Positions 13,275 through 14,047 of a stretch of 14,047 nucleotides of DNA are shown here, piece after piece. The stretch comes from Rhodospirillum sp. UBA1311 (GTDB taxonomy: Bacteria; Pseudomonadota; Alphaproteobacteria; Rhodospirillales; Rhodospirillaceae): positions 406 to 14,452 of the forward strand of contig DBTR01000055.1 in the NCBI GenBank assembly GCA_002307145.1, written 5' to 3'. Both the position numbers and the translations under genes were made by a program. Below the pieces are notes generated by a model. It was not told the origin of the DNA, ran no database searches, and saw only the letters and a program-made list of their open reading frames with translations. Each line of letters begins with the position of its first letter. Within the stretch, counting starts at the first letter, position 1.

Positions 13275-14047
13275 ATCCGGCCAATCGCCGCGCCGCCGCA
13301 ATGAAGGCGTCGACGTCGGCTTCGGCGGGGGCGAACGACGCCACCAGCCGCACCACCCCCGGCGCCCAGCGGTCGTGGTAGAACGCGAAGCCTTCCGCCA
13401 GCAGCCCGGCACAGATGCGCAGGTCGAGCTTGACGAACAGGATGTTGGAGCGCGTCGGCGCGCCGGTCATCTCCACGCCCGCCACCGTCTTCAGGCCGGA
13501 TTCAAGGCGCTTCGCCATCGCGTTGGCGTGGCGCGCGTGGGCGAGCCAAAGATCGTTTTCGAGATAGGCGAGCATCTGCGCCGAAACGAAGCGCATCTTC
13601 GAGGTCAGATGCCCGGCGCGTTTGCGGCGGAAGCCCGCCTCCGCCGCGAGGCTCTTGTCGAACAACACCACCGCGTCGGCGTTGAGGGTGCCGTTCTTCA
13701 CCGTGCCGAAGGACAGCACATCCACTCCCGCCTTCCAGGTGATCTCGGCGGGCGAACAGCCGAGCGACACCAGCGCGTTGGCGAAGCGCGCGCCGTCCAT
13801 GTGGAGTTTCAGCCCCGCCGCCTTGCACGCCGCGCCGATCTCCGCCACCTCGGTTGGGGTGTAGACGCCGCCGACCTCGGTCGCCTGGGTGATCGAGACG
13901 CACGACGGCTGCACCGCGTGGACGTCGCCGACCTTGCGTTGCGCCGCGCCCCGCAACAGGGCGGCGTCGATCTTGGCGTCCGCGCCGTCGCCGATGGTCA
14001 GCAGCTTCGCGCCGCCGGTGTAGAACTCGGGCGCGCCGCATTCGTCG
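13273..14047 (-). CDS. Low-specificity L-threonine aldolase, C-terminal part
   Basis: The last 257 residues of a PLP-dependent aldolase; the N-terminus lies beyond the right edge (full-length members are about 340-350 residues). The first visible stretch is DECGAPEFYTGGAKLLTIGD, the region after the active-site start of threonine aldolases. Then come QPSCVSITQATEVGGVYTPTEV, LHMDGARFANALVSLG (PLP-ring aspartate and substrate arginine region) and VDVLSFGTVKNGTLNADAVV, whose Lys is the Schiff-base residue. The C-terminal GVVRLVASFAPAEADVDAFI is family-typical. It cleaves L-threonine or allo-threonine to glycine and acetaldehyde in the cytoplasm. The reading frame stays open to 14047, so internal start codons (for example TTG at 13956) are not real starts. 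It is convergent with btuB. Confidence 0.92.
   Translation of the reverse strand, partial: DECGAPEFYTGGAKLLTIGDGADAKIDAALLRGAAQRKVGDVHAVQPSCVSITQATEVGGVYTPTEVAEIGAACKAAGLKLHMDGARFANALVSLGCSPAEITWKAGVDVLSFGTVKNGTLNADAVVLFDKSLAAEAGFRRKRAGHLTSKMRFVSAQMLAYLENDLWLAHARHANAMAKRLESGLKTVAGVEMTGAPTRSNILFVKLDLRICAGLLAEGFAFYHDRWAPGVVRLVASFAPAEADVDAFIAAARRLAG

Noticed and set aside
1..14047. Mobile element, phage, CRISPR or defence system
   Set aside because: No transposase, integrase, tandem spaced repeats, attachment-site duplication or defence-domain gene was seen; all genes are metabolic, transport, sensory or regulatory.

Overview
The window is GC-rich, densely coded chromosomal DNA with strong G/C bias at third codon positions, which is why many long antisense open frames are meaningless. 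It looks alphaproteobacterial: the SerC N-terminus is the 'FSSGPCAKRPGW' type and sits behind what resembles the alphaproteobacterial serC leader motif. Rhodospirillales is a guess from general character; I cannot name a genus. No insertion sequence, phage gene, tRNA, rRNA or CRISPR array is visible, and no gene looks broken.

Layout. (1) 1-104, minus: the first codons of serC, with a clear promoter and a short leader whose hairpins involve the Shine-Dalgarno (SD) sequence. (2) 385-2064, plus: a membrane chemoreceptor (Cache-HAMP-MCP signalling domain). (3) 2354-3778, plus: a short CstA-family transporter, preceded by a palindrome over a candidate promoter and a roughly 165-nt leader with a 12-bp long-range helix, and followed by a textbook terminator. 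(4) 3857-9801, minus: a tight run of six genes. In transcription order they are a DUF1445 putative hydro-lyase, the three subunits of a TRAP transporter (dctP, dctQ, dctM), a DUF2848 protein and an amidase-signature enzyme. A LysR-type regulator (9894-10793) lies just upstream on the same strand. (5) 10939-13197, plus: a promoter, a cobalamin riboswitch and a BtuB-type TonB-dependent receptor. (6) 13273-14047, minus: the C-terminal part of a low-specificity L-threonine aldolase, cut by the window end.

How it works together. Region 4 reads as one catabolic unit: periplasmic binding protein and TRAP permease bring in an organic anion, and three cytoplasmic enzymes (amide hydrolase, FAH-like DUF2848 protein, DUF1445 lyase) process it under LysR control. 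The substrate cannot be read from the sequence. The links of DUF1445 to D-glutamate/5-oxoproline chemistry and of the amidase to C-N cleavage suggest an amide- or lactam-bearing carboxylate, but that is inference. Region 5 is B12-repressed B12 uptake with an apparently translational expression platform. The remaining genes (serC, chemoreceptor, cstA, threonine aldolase) have no obvious functional tie beyond general amino acid and carbon metabolism.

The least explained items are the TRAP/DUF1445/DUF2848/amidase operon, the cstA leader RNA, and the strong hairpin between dctP and dctQ.
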